DNA of 64,000 nt from SG8-40 sp963792855. Its GTDB lineage: Bacteria > Pseudomonadota > Gammaproteobacteria > Burkholderiales > Eutrophovitaceae. Of the stretch, positions 37,369 to 47,373 are shown in pieces (the stretch's first letter is position 1; the number at the start of each line of letters is the position of its first letter). A program made the translations under genes and the position numbers. The stretch spans positions 124,001 through 188,000 of the forward strand of contig CAWBXZ010000018.1 in assembly GCA_963792855.1 (NCBI GenBank), in the 5' to 3' direction. The notes beneath the pieces are model-generated. The model searched no databases and was not told where the DNA came from. It was given only the letters and a program-made list of their open reading frames with translations.

Positions 37369-38619
37369 TCAAGGCGGTCCATGCTTGCCGGCGGGCACTC
37401 CGAACAGACCGAGCGTGAGTTGACTGCGCTCTTCGCCATCGTGAGGCTGCCCGGTTGGCGCGAGGGAGTCGAGGGCGTACAGGTTCTCCGCCCGGACTCC
37501 CAGCAGTCTCAGCTTCTGTTGTAGCGGTGCTTTCTTCAGGGCCAGTCCGGCCCAATGACGGATGGCGGCTGCGTCGCGTATCCAGGTGTCGGCAGTCAGC
37601 ACGCGCGTCACGATCCTGAAGTCGTCAAACCGCAGTTTCACACCGATGGTTTTTGCCGCATAGCCCTTGCGTTGCAAGTCGTTAGCGAGCTGTTCGCACA
37701 GCCGGGTGAACAGTCTGCCCAGCTCGGCGCGGTCATGCCGCGGGTGGAGGTCGCGTTCGAAGGTCGTTTCGCGGCTGATCGATTTGGGCCGGCTGAAGGT
37801 GACCACGTCGCGCTCGTCGCGGCCATGCGCGACACGGTGCAGCCAGGCGCCATTGTTGGGTCCGAACTGCTGTTTCAGCCAGATCTCATCGGCAGCAGCC
37901 AGCTCGCCGACGGTGTTGATTCCGAGCGCGGCGAGCTTTTCGCTGGCTTTCGGGCCGATGCCGTTGATCCTGTTCGCTGGCAGCGGCCAGATGCGCCCGG
38001 GAATATCGGCCAGCGTGATGATGGTCAGACCATTTGGTTTGTCCAGCTCGGAGCACAGTTTTGACAACAGCTTGTTGGGGCTGACGCCGATGGAGCAGGT
38101 AAGGCCCGTGGTTTTATGCACGCGCGACTTGATGCGCAGCGCGATATCGCGAATGCCGGCGTAAGGATCGGTTTCCGTGACATCATGCGCTCCCGCCACG
38201 TCACTGAGGTCGATGTAGATTTCGTCGATGCCGCGGTCTTCGATCTGCGGTGCGATTTCCCTGACAGCCGCCTTGAACTGCCGGGAGTAATGGCGGTACT
38301 GGTCGAAATCGGCGGGCAACAATACCGCGTCGGGCGCGAGCGCGGCGGCCTTCATCAGACCCATTCCCGAATGTACGCCAAGCCCGCGTGCCTCATAGGT
38401 GGCGGTGGTGATGACACCGCGCCCGGCGTAGTCGCGCAACGACGCGAAGCGGCGCGAACCGTCCGCCAGTGGCTCGGGCGCATGTGCGCGGCGGCCACCG
38501 ACCACGACCGGCTTGCCGCGCAGTTCCGGGTAGCGCAGCAACTCCACCGATGCGTAGAACGCATCCATGTCGAGGTGCGCAATCCAGCGCGGCGGAATGT
38601 GTGATTCGGGATGGGTCAA
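37369..38619 (-). CDS. dinB: DNA polymerase IV (Y-family)
   Basis: The 416-residue translesion polymerase has palm motifs AHLDMDAFYASVE and RGIDEIYIDLSDV (the canonical SIDEAYLD is altered but Asp-Glu is kept), then SIGVSPNKLLSKLCSELDKP and the helix-hairpin-helix NGIGPKASEKL. Residues 43-72 carry an insertion (RRAHAPEPLADGSRR). The C-terminus ends LGLFG near a beta-clamp-binding-like motif. The TTG start follows AAGGTG. No lexA box was recognised. Confidence 0.93.
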   Translation of the reverse strand: MTHPESHIPPRWIAHLDMDAFYASVELLRYPELRGKPVVVGGRRAHAPEPLADGSRRFASLRDYAGRGVITTATYEARGLGVHSGMGLMKAAALAPDAVLLPADFDQYRHYSRQFKAAVREIAPQIEDRGIDEIYIDLSDVAGAHDVTETDPYAGIRDIALRIKSRVHKTTGLTCSIGVSPNKLLSKLCSELDKPNGLTIITLADIPGRIWPLPANRINGIGPKASEKLAALGINTVGELAAADEIWLKQQFGPNNGAWLHRVAHGRDERDVVTFSRPKSISRETTFERDLHPRHDRAELGRLFTRLCEQLANDLQRKGYAAKTIGVKLRFDDFRIVTRVLTADTWIRDAAAIRHWAGLALKKAPLQQKLRLLGVRAENLYALDSLAPTGQPHDGEERSQLTLGLFGVPAGKHGPP

Positions 38620-38761
38620 AAGTCACCTTGTACGGCGATTTTGCCAGCATTCGCGATCCAGTATGTTGCGTGGCCGGTCGATGCCGCTGTCGACCCGCGC
38701 CGCTTGTGTTTTCCGGTGCTGACCTCGGATAATGCCCGGATTCAAACGCGGGAGAGGGACG

Positions 38762-39358
38762 ATGAGACGAATACTTGCGGCAGCACTGATGTTGCTGGCG
38801 GTGGCAGGCCTTTCCGGCTGCGGCTACAACACACTGCAAAGCACCGATGAGAACATCAACGCGACCTGGGCGGAGGTGGTGAATCAATACCAACGCCGTG
38901 CCGACCTCATCCCGAACCTGGTCGAAACCGTCAAAGGGTACGCGGCACAGGAACAGGACGTCTTGCTCGGAGTCACCGAAGCGCGATCAAAGGTTGGATC
39001 GATCCAGGCGACGCCGGAAATGGTGAACGACCCTGCTGCACTCGAAAAATTCAGCGCGGCGCAAGGTGAATTGAGTTCGGCATTGTCGCGCTTGCTGGTG
39101 GTTGTGGAGAATTATCCGCAACTCAAGTCGGACGCCAACTTCCGTGACCTGCAGGCGCAACTCGAAGGTACCGAGAACCGGATCACGGTCGCACGGCAGC
39201 GCTATATCAAGGCCGTGCAGGAGTACAACGTCACCGTGCGATCGTTTCCGACGAACCTGACGGCAATGGTGTTCGGCTACAAGACCAAGGCACAATTCAC
39301 CGTCGAAAACGAAGCGCAGATCGCGCAGCCCCCAAAAGTTGAGTTTGGCAAGGAGTAA
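38762..39358 (+). CDS. lemA: LemA family lipoprotein
   Basis: The 198-residue protein has a signal with lipobox AGLSGC (Cys20), followed by a long helical LemA domain with AWAEVVNQYQRRADLIPNLV-type and ENYPQLKSDANF signatures. LemA proteins are membrane-linked with unclear function. It starts the lemA-TPM-TPM operon: the next start lies 20 bp inside its 3' end. Confidence 0.93.
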   Translation: MRRILAAALMLLAVAGLSGCGYNTLQSTDENINATWAEVVNQYQRRADLIPNLVETVKGYAAQEQDVLLGVTEARSKVGSIQATPEMVNDPAALEKFSAAQGELSSALSRLLVVVENYPQLKSDANFRDLQAQLEGTENRITVARQRYIKAVQEYNVTVRSFPTNLTAMVFGYKTKAQFTVENEAQIAQPPKVEFGKE

Positions 39359-40241
39359 ACACTTCGGCCGTTGGCTGCTCGGGACGGCCATCCTGATCGG
39401 TGCCATATCGGCCGCCGTCGTCGGCACGGGTGCCACTTCAGGCCCAGCGGTAGCGGAAGTGACGGTGCCGGCGCTGCGCGCCCGTGTCACCGACCTGACC
39501 GGTACGCTCGATCGCGAGCAACAGGCAGCGATCGAGCAAAAACTGGCGCAATTCGAAGCGAGGAAAGGTGCCCAGATCGCCGTGCTATTGCTGGCGACGA
39601 CCAAACCGGAAACCATAGAAGAGTTTGCGGTGCGGGTACAGGAAGACTGGAAGCTCGGGCGCAAAGGCATCGACGACGGCGTATTGTTTGTGGTCGCCAA
39701 GGGTGATCGCACTGTGCGCATCGAGGTGGGCTACGGTCTGGAAGGCGTCCTGCCGGATGCCATTGCCAAACGCATCATCGAAGAGGAAATTACCCCGGCG
39801 TTTCGTCGCGGTGATTTTTATGCCGGCATCAACGCCGGCGTCTCACGCATGATCCAGGTCATTGAAGGCGAACCGCTGCCACCACCGCGGAACAGCACGG
39901 CAGCGGGAAAGAGCTTGAACCTCGACTGGTTGTTCCCCGTCTTTGTGATGCTGATGGTAGGCAGGCGGTTGATTACCGCTGTATTGGGCCGGTTTCTTGG
40001 CGCGAGCGTGACGGGAGGCATTCTGGGATTCCTCGTCTGGCTGATCGCCGGATCGTTGATTGCAGCTTTGGTTGTGGGCGTATTCGTTTTCCTGTTCAGT
40101 CTGCTCGCGGGCAGTTCGGGTGGCCGAACGTCACGTGGCTGGGGTGGTGGCTGGTCCTCCGGCGGTTTCGGCGGCGGTGGTGGCGGCTTCAGCGGCGGCG
40201 GAGGGTTGTCTGGCGGCGGCGGTGCAAGCGGTCGCTGGTAG
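39339..40241 (+). CDS. TPM-domain membrane protein (YgcG-like)
   Basis: The 300-residue protein has a signal peptide or anchor (about 11-40), a TPM domain (about 45-175, with TDLTGTLDREQQAAIEQKL and RIEVGYGLEGVLPD), membrane helices at about 195-260 and a C-terminal Gly-rich tail (SGGFGGGGGGFSGGGG). The frame must begin within lemA, where a TTG at 39339 fits; AGGAG at the lemA stop sits too far downstream to serve it. Such proteins are encoded with LemA in many proteobacteria. Confidence 0.88.
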   Translation: MSLARSKHFGRWLLGTAILIGAISAAVVGTGATSGPAVAEVTVPALRARVTDLTGTLDREQQAAIEQKLAQFEARKGAQIAVLLLATTKPETIEEFAVRVQEDWKLGRKGIDDGVLFVVAKGDRTVRIEVGYGLEGVLPDAIAKRIIEEEITPAFRRGDFYAGINAGVSRMIQVIEGEPLPPPRNSTAAGKSLNLDWLFPVFVMLMVGRRLITAVLGRFLGASVTGGILGFLVWLIAGSLIAALVVGVFVFLFSLLAGSSGGRTSRGWGGGWSSGGFGGGGGGFSGGGGLSGGGGASGRW

Positions 40242-40255
40242 GACGCACAGACAAC

Positions 40256-40753
40256 ATGAACTTCTCCCGAATAGCAAAACATCTTCTGATTCCCGACTGG
40301 TGGGCGCATCGCGCGTTCCCGAAACGTGTGCTTGCTCGCATCGACCAGGCGGTGCATGTGTCGGAAAAATCGCATCGCGGCGAACTGTGCTTCGTTGTCG
40401 AAGGCGACATTGATCTGGCCGCATTGCTGCGCGGTGTTACGCCCCGGCAAAGAGCGGAACAACTGTTCGGGCAGATGCGCGTATGGGACACCGAGGAAAA
40501 CAGCGGCGTGCTGATTTACGTGCAACTGGTCGATCACTGCATCGAAATTGTCGCTGACCGCGGTATCAGCGCGAAAGTCGGGCAGTCCGATTGGAATACG
40601 ATCTGCGAGACCATGCAGTCGGCTTTCTTCGCAGGGTTGTATGAACAAGGCGCACTCGAGGCGATCACCAGCATATCCGCGCTGCTCACGCGACACTTCC
40701 CTTCGGGGGAGGAAAATCCGGACGAATTGCCGAACCGGCCGCTACGGATCTAG
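40256..40753 (+). CDS. Second TPM-domain protein
   Basis: The 165-residue protein has no signal peptide. A TPM-type domain is visible from residue 26 (RIDQAVHVSEKSHRGELCFVV, GQMRVWDTEENSGVLIYVQL, IEIVADRGI). It follows the first TPM gene by 14 bp and completes the lemA-TPM-TPM operon. The stop is followed at once by a strong hairpin. Confidence 0.88.
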   Translation: MNFSRIAKHLLIPDWWAHRAFPKRVLARIDQAVHVSEKSHRGELCFVVEGDIDLAALLRGVTPRQRAEQLFGQMRVWDTEENSGVLIYVQLVDHCIEIVADRGISAKVGQSDWNTICETMQSAFFAGLYEQGALEAITSISALLTRHFPSGEENPDELPNRPLRI

Positions 40754-40787
40754 ATACCCGCATGGCTTTCATGCCGTTGCGGGTATC
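40753..40787 (+). terminator. Hairpin after the lemA operon, terminator-like without U-tract
   Basis: A perfect 10-bp stem GATACCCGCA / TGCGGGTATC encloses a 15-nt loop starting at the last base of the stop codon. There is no T-run after it, so it is either a weak terminator or an mRNA 3'-end stabiliser. Confidence 0.55.
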
Positions 40788-40993
40788 GCCCAGGTCACCA
40801 TTGACGGCGTTGTTTGTACGGGCCTGGTCCGGCAACAGGTATTGTCGGGAGCGCCGGCCCATTCGGTATCGTTTGCGATATGTCAATGTGACTCCGGACA
40901 TTCAAGGCTAGAAGCGCCTGACGGGGTAGATGGCTTTGTTGCCGGCTCTCTGCCACGGATTATCAGATCCCTTAGTCGCAAGAAAGTCAGACC

Positions 40994-42427
40994 ATGAAGC
41001 ATCGGAGAACAAAAATGATCGCCTTTATCGTTGCCCTTTTCTATGCAGGCGGAATTGCGGCGGCGATGCATGCTGTCATGACGGTGCGAACGGCTCAAGG
41101 CGCGGTTGCCTGGTCGGTCTCTCTCGTCTCCTTCCCGTTCGTCGCGTTACCAGCCTATCTCGTTCTGGGGCGAAGCAAATTTGAGGGCACGGCAGCCGCT
41201 TACGAGCAGAGTAAGGACGAGATCGATGCGCTCATCAGCGAGTTCCATCAGAACATGAAGCCGTGGACGGTGCCGTTTGAAGACGATCCGTCCGTGTACC
41301 AGTCGGTGCGCCGGCTCGCCAGCATGGAGATGACCCACAGCAATGCTGCACGATTGCTGATCAACGGCGAGGCGACGTTCACCAGCATTCTGGACGGCGT
41401 TGCCAACGCCAAGGAATACATACTGTTTCAGTTCTACATGTTTCACGATGACGAACTGGGGCGGCAGGTGCAGGCAGCACTGATTGAGCGAGCCAAAGCC
41501 GGGGTTCGTGTCTACGTGCTGTATGACGAGATCGGAAGCGGCGGACTGCCAGACAGCTATGTCGAGGAACTTCGTGCCGCCGGCGTCCGGGTGTCTTCGT
41601 TCAAGCCCACCCAGGGTTCTCGCAATCGCTTCCAGCTTAACTTTCGCAACCACCGGAAAATGGTCGTTATCGACGGCTTGACGGCATGGGTTGGTGGCCA
41701 CAATGTCGGCGACGAATACATGGGCCGAGATCCGGAATTCAGTCCTTGGCGCGATACGCACGTGCGTCTCGATGGGCCGGTGGCGATTCAAATGCAGGCA
41801 GTGATCGTCAGCGACTGGTATTGGGCCACACGCGAGTTGCCCAGGTTGAACTGGCAGCCCAAGGCCGCTCAAAGCGGGAACGTGAAAGCCATGATCGTAC
41901 CGTTTTCACCTTCTTCAAAACTGGAAACCGCCGGGCTGTTTTTTGTGACGGCATTGAATTCGGCGAAAAGCCGAATCTGGCTGTCAGCACCGTACTTTGT
42001 GCCGGACGAAGCAATACTCAAGGCGCTGGAACTGGCAGCATTACGCGGCGTGGATGTGCGCATCATTACCACCGGCAAACCCGATAGCTGGCCGGTTTAC
42101 CTTGCGGCATTCCGCTACATTGATCATTTACTCGATCTCGGTATCAAGTTCTATTCCTATGAGCCGGGCTTCCTGCATGAGAAAGTCATGCTGATCGATG
42201 ACGACTTCTCGACCGTGGGCACGCCCAACTTCGACAACCGCTCGTTCCGGCTAAACTTCGAAGTGACCTCTCTCATCGCCGACAAGGCCTTTGCCAGCGA
42301 AATGGAAACAATGTTCGAGCGGGATTTCGCCCATGCGGTGCTCATCGATGCGGACGCCCTGGAAAACAAGCCGTTCTGGTGGCGCCTGGCGGTCAACGTG
42401 TCCCGTCTGGCTGCACCGGTTTTATAG
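40994..42427 (+). CDS. cls: Cardiolipin synthase (ClsA type)
   Basis: The 477-residue enzyme has two N-terminal helices (about 7-27 and 35-55) and two phospholipase D active sites: NHRKMVVIDG in the first half and HEKVMLIDD in the second, both HxKxxxxD. The PNFDNRSFRLNFE segment is typical of Cls. It joins two phosphatidylglycerols (or PG and CDP-DAG) at the inner membrane. Another PLD-family gene follows 384 bp downstream. Confidence 0.93.
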   Translation: MKHRRTKMIAFIVALFYAGGIAAAMHAVMTVRTAQGAVAWSVSLVSFPFVALPAYLVLGRSKFEGTAAAYEQSKDEIDALISEFHQNMKPWTVPFEDDPSVYQSVRRLASMEMTHSNAARLLINGEATFTSILDGVANAKEYILFQFYMFHDDELGRQVQAALIERAKAGVRVYVLYDEIGSGGLPDSYVEELRAAGVRVSSFKPTQGSRNRFQLNFRNHRKMVVIDGLTAWVGGHNVGDEYMGRDPEFSPWRDTHVRLDGPVAIQMQAVIVSDWYWATRELPRLNWQPKAAQSGNVKAMIVPFSPSSKLETAGLFFVTALNSAKSRIWLSAPYFVPDEAILKALELAALRGVDVRIITTGKPDSWPVYLAAFRYIDHLLDLGIKFYSYEPGFLHEKVMLIDDDFSTVGTPNFDNRSFRLNFEVTSLIADKAFASEMETMFERDFAHAVLIDADALENKPFWWRLAVNVSRLAAPVL

Positions 42428-42811
42428 GCGAGCACGCTGAGATTTGTAAAAGGACGAAATTTGTATTGCGGCCTTTGTTAAGGGAACCGGATTTCGTGCG
42501 ATGCGGCTGCCGTGCACAAGCGTGTGGGACGGAATTTTTGTCCCGCGAGCGCCCGGGCGCATCTCTGAAAAGGTTGTTGGCGGGCGGGCCAAGTACGCCG
42601 GCAGCCTCAGGCTTCAGGTTCAAAAGAAATTCGCTTGCCGCGAGTCCTGCCGGTTGCTTTCCTGGACGGGGCGCACTCGTTCAATTGGTGAGACAACCAC
42701 CTTGAGCGCAGTGACGGTTTGGTCTGTCTGCGCCCGGTTTTGCTTTAATCCGCTTTACCACAGTTGGGCGAATACGTTAGCTTGGAGACTTCTGCACACT
42801 TGCCTGGGGAA
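42428..42811. other. Intergenic region, no convincing gene
   Basis: This 384-bp stretch lies between the cardiolipin synthase and the PLD-family lipoprotein. Its start is AT-richer (AGATTTGTAAAAGGACG). Nothing recognisable is encoded, and no terminator was seen. Confidence 0.4.
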
Positions 42812-44425
42812 ATGCCGGTGACCAATATTGTACCGATGTGGCCGCGCCAATCCGTTGGCTCGCAACGCGATGGCAAGATGGGTTTGCTGAGTGTTCTGCT
42901 TCTGTCCGTCCTGATTGCCGGTGGGTGCGCATCATTGCCGGACAATTCCGGGCGCACCGTAACGCACGCCGTCGAGAGCACTTCTGACACCCAGCTCGGT
43001 CGTGAAGTTGACCCTTTGGTGGCGGCCCATCCGGATGTGTCCGGCTTCTTCGCGCTGTCGAACGGTGAAAATGCGTTCGCTATGCGCCTGCGCCTGGTCA
43101 GGGACGCCCAGAAAAGTCTCGACGTGCAGTACTACATCTGGCACGACGACCTTACCGGAAGAGTCTTTCATAACCGATTGTTGCAGGCAGCAGACCGCGG
43201 CGTGCGGGTCAGAATACTGCTCGATGATCTCGATACTGCGGGCAAGGACGAGATGCTGCAGATCATCGACACCCATCCCAACATCGAGATCAGGTTATTT
43301 AACCCGTTCGCCAATCGATCTGCCCGGATCCTTGATTTTATTGGCGACACACGCCGCATCAACCACCGCATGCACAACAAGTCGCTGACTGCCGATAATC
43401 GAGCCACGATATTCGGTGGCCGCAATGTCGGCGATGAGTACTTCGACGCGGCGGAAGAAGTTGGCTTCCGGGATATGGACGTATTGGCGATCGGCCCGGT
43501 CGTTCAAGACGTTTCCGGAGCGTTCGATCTGTACTGGAACAGTCAGTGGGCCTATCCCCTGGACGCCTTCGCCGAGGACGGTCTTGTCGACGACGCGCGA
43601 ATCGAGAGCTTCCGCCAGGATTCCGATGCCTTTCTCGAAGCGGCGAAATCGAGTGAGTACGCAGCCGCGCTGCGTGCTCTGGATATCGCAAAGTTGCAGC
43701 GCATAAGCGATCTCGATTTTTCCTGGGGTGATTGGGTTTTCATTTACGACCTGCCCGAAAAGGTCGAGGCCGAGGAACTCGACCGCGAAATACTTCTGGC
43801 GCCGAAGCTCAAGAAGGGGATCGACCGCACCCGCGAAGAGCTGACGATCGTTTCGCCGTATTTCGTGCCGGGACGGAAGTTTACCGACTATCTTGTCAAC
43901 ATGGTCGGCAATGGAGTGCGTGTCCGGATTCTGACCAACTCGCTCGCCTCGAACGACGTGGCTATGGTGCACGCGGGTTACATGCGCTACCGGAAGGACT
44001 TGATCAGGGGAGGCGTGGAGCTCTACGAGTTCAAGCCGATCAAAGGCGTATCAGAGGACACGAAGAAGACCAAGGCGAAGTGGTCCGGTTCTTCTCGTGC
44101 CAGCCTGCATGGAAAATTCATGGCTTTTGACGACGAGTATGTCTTCGTAGGTTCGTTTAACCTTGACGGCCGTTCGGTCGCCCTTAACACCGAGCTGGGT
44201 GTGTATTTTGAAAGTCCCAGATACGCCGAACAGATCGCCGATGCATTTGATAAGCGTGCGATGCAATCGGCCTATCGAGTCACGCTCACCGACAACGGCC
44301 GTCTACAGTGGACAACTCTTGAGAACGGTGAGGAAGTCGTTTTTGACGTCGAGCCGGAAACCGGTTTCTGGAAGCGTTTCGGCACCGGTTTCATGTCTGC
44401 AATTGTCCCGGAAGGTCAGTTGTAA
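42812..44425 (+). CDS. Phospholipase D family lipoprotein (ClsC/YmdC-like)
   Basis: The protein is about 537 residues. A hydrophobic stretch GLLSVLLLSVLIAGGC ends in a lipobox (AGGC). The first PLD motif is MHNKSLTADN with GGRNVGDEY, and the second is LHGKFMAFDDEYVFVGSFN. The organisation matches ClsC/YmdC-type cardiolipin synthases. Several in-frame starts precede the signal; 42812 is a compromise and 42878 (directly before the signal) is equally possible. Confidence 0.87.
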   Translation: MPVTNIVPMWPRQSVGSQRDGKMGLLSVLLLSVLIAGGCASLPDNSGRTVTHAVESTSDTQLGREVDPLVAAHPDVSGFFALSNGENAFAMRLRLVRDAQKSLDVQYYIWHDDLTGRVFHNRLLQAADRGVRVRILLDDLDTAGKDEMLQIIDTHPNIEIRLFNPFANRSARILDFIGDTRRINHRMHNKSLTADNRATIFGGRNVGDEYFDAAEEVGFRDMDVLAIGPVVQDVSGAFDLYWNSQWAYPLDAFAEDGLVDDARIESFRQDSDAFLEAAKSSEYAAALRALDIAKLQRISDLDFSWGDWVFIYDLPEKVEAEELDREILLAPKLKKGIDRTREELTIVSPYFVPGRKFTDYLVNMVGNGVRVRILTNSLASNDVAMVHAGYMRYRKDLIRGGVELYEFKPIKGVSEDTKKTKAKWSGSSRASLHGKFMAFDDEYVFVGSFNLDGRSVALNTELGVYFESPRYAEQIADAFDKRAMQSAYRVTLTDNGRLQWTTLENGEEVVFDVEPETGFWKRFGTGFMSAIVPEGQL

Positions 44426-44741
44426 CGCATCCGGGCAAGGGACCGCTTGCCGAGACGGTCGGTTGGCAGCGGCACATGGCGCACAAGCGGCAATGATGGG
44501 GTCAGTCGTCGACTCTTGCGGATGACGCGGTTGCAATCGGACACAGGCGCAAGGACGAGGAAGCGTTGCGGATGTTGAGTTGCATATTGGCTCTGCTTAC
44601 GGGCGCGATCTGTTTTTTCGGAGAGGTTCGGGCCCGCCATTACAAGGACCGCGTCGTGGCGATGACTTCGCTACGAGAGCGGATCCGGGCGAAATCACAT
44701 CCGATCGTGGCCATGCGGATGTTGCCGCCCGGCGAACGGGA
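44426..44741. other. Intergenic region, no convincing gene
   Basis: This 316-bp region separates the PLD lipoprotein from the DUF2490 gene. The reading frame of the downstream gene is open back to 44580, but that part shows no signal peptide or conservation features, so it is treated as untranslated. Confidence 0.4.
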
Positions 44742-45521
44742 ATGCACGCGATGCCCAGAGGGATAGTGAGGCGACTGCATGCTATCTGGCTGGGCATGGT
44801 TTTCCTCATGGCGCCTTTCCCGGTGAACGCCCGGAACGAACAGGACACGAGCGAAAACTACTCTCTAGGATACGAGTACCATCAACATATCAAGGATCGT
44901 ATGCGCGGGTTCGGCGAACTGAAATACGAAAAGCCTCTCGAGGGCGACGGTGTGTGGAAACGCTGGACCGAGGCGGAGGCTACAGGCGGAGTGAGCTACG
45001 ACTTGAGCGAGCGGCTCAGGCTGGAGGGCGGCTTGGGCCTGTATTACAACCGCCAGGAGGATCTGCCGGACTCCGAAGAGGTTCGGCTCTGGCAAGCGGT
45101 CACTCTCGATTGGCCGGACAGCCCCGGAGTCAAGCGCCGCTTTGTCTTTAGCAACCGCTTACGACTGGAGGAGCGGTACAAGAAAACGAGCGCGTGGGAT
45201 TTCTCGCTGAGGCTGCGCTATCAGCTTGCGCTTTCAGTTCCCGTCAACCGTTACACGGTTGAACCAGGCGCATTTTATGTCCCGCTCAAAGCCGAATTCT
45301 ACGCCCCGCTCGGCGACGAGATACCGGAGATTCGGGCGACGCAATCGCGTTTCACAGTGGGCGTCGGCTATGTCTTCAACAAGACATGGATCGGCGAAAT
45401 TCGCTATGCAAGGCAGAATTCCGAGGATTCCATCGGCGCCAACGTCGAAACAACCGATCAAACCATTGAATTTCGCGTCAAGACGTCGGTCCGGATCCGG
45501 GATTTGCTCACAGGCCGATAA
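44742..45521 (+). CDS. DUF2490-type outer-membrane beta-barrel protein
   Basis: The protein is about 259 residues. A signal peptide (MVFLMAPFPVNA-R) is followed by alternating amphipathic strands (SLGYEYHQHI, RLRLEGGLGLYYN, FVFSNRLRLEERYK, SRFTVGVGYVFN, QTIEFRVKTSVRI). Such 10-12 stranded small barrels of DUF2490 have unknown function. A second Met three codons in is also possible as the start. Confidence 0.78.
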   Translation: MHAMPRGIVRRLHAIWLGMVFLMAPFPVNARNEQDTSENYSLGYEYHQHIKDRMRGFGELKYEKPLEGDGVWKRWTEAEATGGVSYDLSERLRLEGGLGLYYNRQEDLPDSEEVRLWQAVTLDWPDSPGVKRRFVFSNRLRLEERYKKTSAWDFSLRLRYQLALSVPVNRYTVEPGAFYVPLKAEFYAPLGDEIPEIRATQSRFTVGVGYVFNKTWIGEIRYARQNSEDSIGANVETTDQTIEFRVKTSVRIRDLLTGR

Positions 45522-45960
45522 GGCAGTTGGTGTCGCACGCGGGCCGTTCTACGGCTGACCTTACCGGTGGGCGGCTGAGGCGGTCAACGCCAGTCGGCTG
45601 TTAGTGCAGCAAACCTGCGGGCCGGGCCCTGCTGCCGGTTTCCGGCGAAGGTGGGGGGGGCTGCTTGGGCTACAAGGGCCTTGCCCACATGAAACCCCTG
45701 CCCAATAGCGCCTTGTGCATTATGGTTTGCGCGATCACAAGGCAAATTTGTCAGTGATATCAGCATATTGCTCGTGAACCGCGGGTGCTGGCCCGGCGCC
45801 TGCGGCGGCCTAGCCAACAACTGCTAACGGGAATGGCTTGCATTGACGCAGCGTCGTATACCACCGAAAATAACGGCCGGAGCAGTTTGGTCCAAAGCAG
45901 GCGGTGCCCGGGCTCCAGGCATCTTCCGTCCGGAACGTTTCCCCTAGAAAGGTCCAAGCC
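45522..45960. other. Intergenic region upstream of the HisD-family gene
   Basis: This 439-bp stretch contains a run of eight G near 45652 and a weakly AT-rich section (45710-45775) that may hold a promoter. No gene, RNA or repeat was recognised. Confidence 0.4.
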
Positions 45961-47247
45961 ATGGCTATTTGGCTCAAGAAAGGTATTTCCGCCGAAGACG
46001 ACGCGGCGCAAGTCGCCCAGGTTCGAAAAACTGTCGAACAGATCCTTGCCGACATCGAAGCACGCGGCGATGAGGCTGTGCGTGAGTTGTCACAGAAGTT
46101 CGATAACTGGAACCCGAAAGAATTCCGTCTCACTCGCGCCCAGATCGACGAATGCGTCAAGAGCCTGCCGAAGCAGGTGATCGAAGACATCAAGTTCGCC
46201 CAGCAGCAGATCCGTAATTTTGCGCAGATCCAGCGCGACGCGTTGCGCGACGTCGAAGTCGAAACCTTGCCGGGCGTAGTGCTCGGTCACAAGAACATTC
46301 CTGTTAACAGCGTCGGCTGCTATGTGCCCGGGGGAAAGTACCCGATGGTGGCATCGGCGCACATGAGTATCGTGACGGCCAAGGTGGCGGGCGTGAAGCG
46401 AATCATCGCGTGCGCGCCGCCTTACAAGGGCGCGCCGCATCCGGCGATCGTTGCGGCAATGCATCTGGCTGGCGCCAACGAGATCTACGCCCTCGGCGGT
46501 GTTCAGGCGATTGGCGCGATGGCGATTGGCACATCGAGCATCAAGGCGACCGACATGATTGCCGGGCCCGGCAATGCTTTCGTTGCCGAAGCAAAGCGCC
46601 AACTGTCAGGCCGCGTTGGCATCGACCTGTTCGCAGGCCCGACCGAAACGCTGGTGATTGCCGATGAAACCGTCGATGGCGAGATTTGCGCTACCGACTT
46701 GCTGGGTCAGGCAGAACACGGGCCCAATTCTCCGGCGATCCTGCTCACCACGTCACGCCGACTTGCCGAGGACACGATGAAGGAGATCGACCGGCAGCTA
46801 ACGGTATTGTCGACCGCGCCGATTGCCGGGCAGGCGTGGAAGGATTACGGGCAGGTGATTCTGTGCAAGGACAACGCCGAAATGGTGAAGGAGGCCGATC
46901 GGATTGCTTCGGAACATGTGCAGGTGATGACGAAAGACAACGATTACTTCCTCAAGAACATGACCAACTTCGGTGCCCTGTTCATCGGCCCGGAGACAAA
47001 TGTTTCCTATGGCGACAAGGTGATCGGCACAAACCATACGCTGCCGACGCGCAAGGCGGCGCGTTACACCGGCGGGCTGTGGGTTGGAAAATTCATCAAG
47101 ACCTGCACGTATCAACGTGTCAAGCCGGAAGCCACGGCGATGATCGGGGAGTATTGCTCGCGTTTGTGCGCGGTCGAGGGCTTTGCCGGCCACAAGGAGC
47201 AGGCGGATTTGCGCGTACGCCGTTACGGTCGCCGGCGCGCGGCCTGA
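45961..47247 (+). CDS. Histidinol dehydrogenase paralogue, sulfopropanediol 3-dehydrogenase (HpsN)-like
   Basis: The 428-residue protein belongs to the HisD family. The fold motifs are clear: GCYVPGGKYPMVASA, NEIYALGGVQAIGAMA, GPGNAFVAEAKRQLSG, DLFAGPTETLVIAD and LGQAEHGPNSPA. The N-terminus MAIWLKKG and the C-terminal TCTYQRVKPEA are more like HpsN (R-2,3-dihydroxypropanesulfonate oxidation) than biosynthetic HisD. No histidine genes are near; an SDR gene follows, as would suit polyol or sulfonate oxidation. The substrate assignment is inferred. Confidence 0.82.
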   Translation: MAIWLKKGISAEDDAAQVAQVRKTVEQILADIEARGDEAVRELSQKFDNWNPKEFRLTRAQIDECVKSLPKQVIEDIKFAQQQIRNFAQIQRDALRDVEVETLPGVVLGHKNIPVNSVGCYVPGGKYPMVASAHMSIVTAKVAGVKRIIACAPPYKGAPHPAIVAAMHLAGANEIYALGGVQAIGAMAIGTSSIKATDMIAGPGNAFVAEAKRQLSGRVGIDLFAGPTETLVIADETVDGEICATDLLGQAEHGPNSPAILLTTSRRLAEDTMKEIDRQLTVLSTAPIAGQAWKDYGQVILCKDNAEMVKEADRIASEHVQVMTKDNDYFLKNMTNFGALFIGPETNVSYGDKVIGTNHTLPTRKAARYTGGLWVGKFIKTCTYQRVKPEATAMIGEYCSRLCAVEGFAGHKEQADLRVRRYGRRRAA

Positions 47248-47373
47248 ATCCATCGGCAGCGTTGACACAGGAATGATCAGGCAGTTCTGCGGGGCTGCCT
47301 GCAGCGTTACGGCATATGAACTTTGCCGTTCCACATTAAGTGTCGCAAGCTGCGTTGTGCGGAGGTGCCCATC

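Noticed and set aside
45961..47247. Biosynthetic hisD
   Set aside because: No histidine genes nearby, and the N- and C-terminal segments look more like the HpsN branch; kept as a paralogue call.
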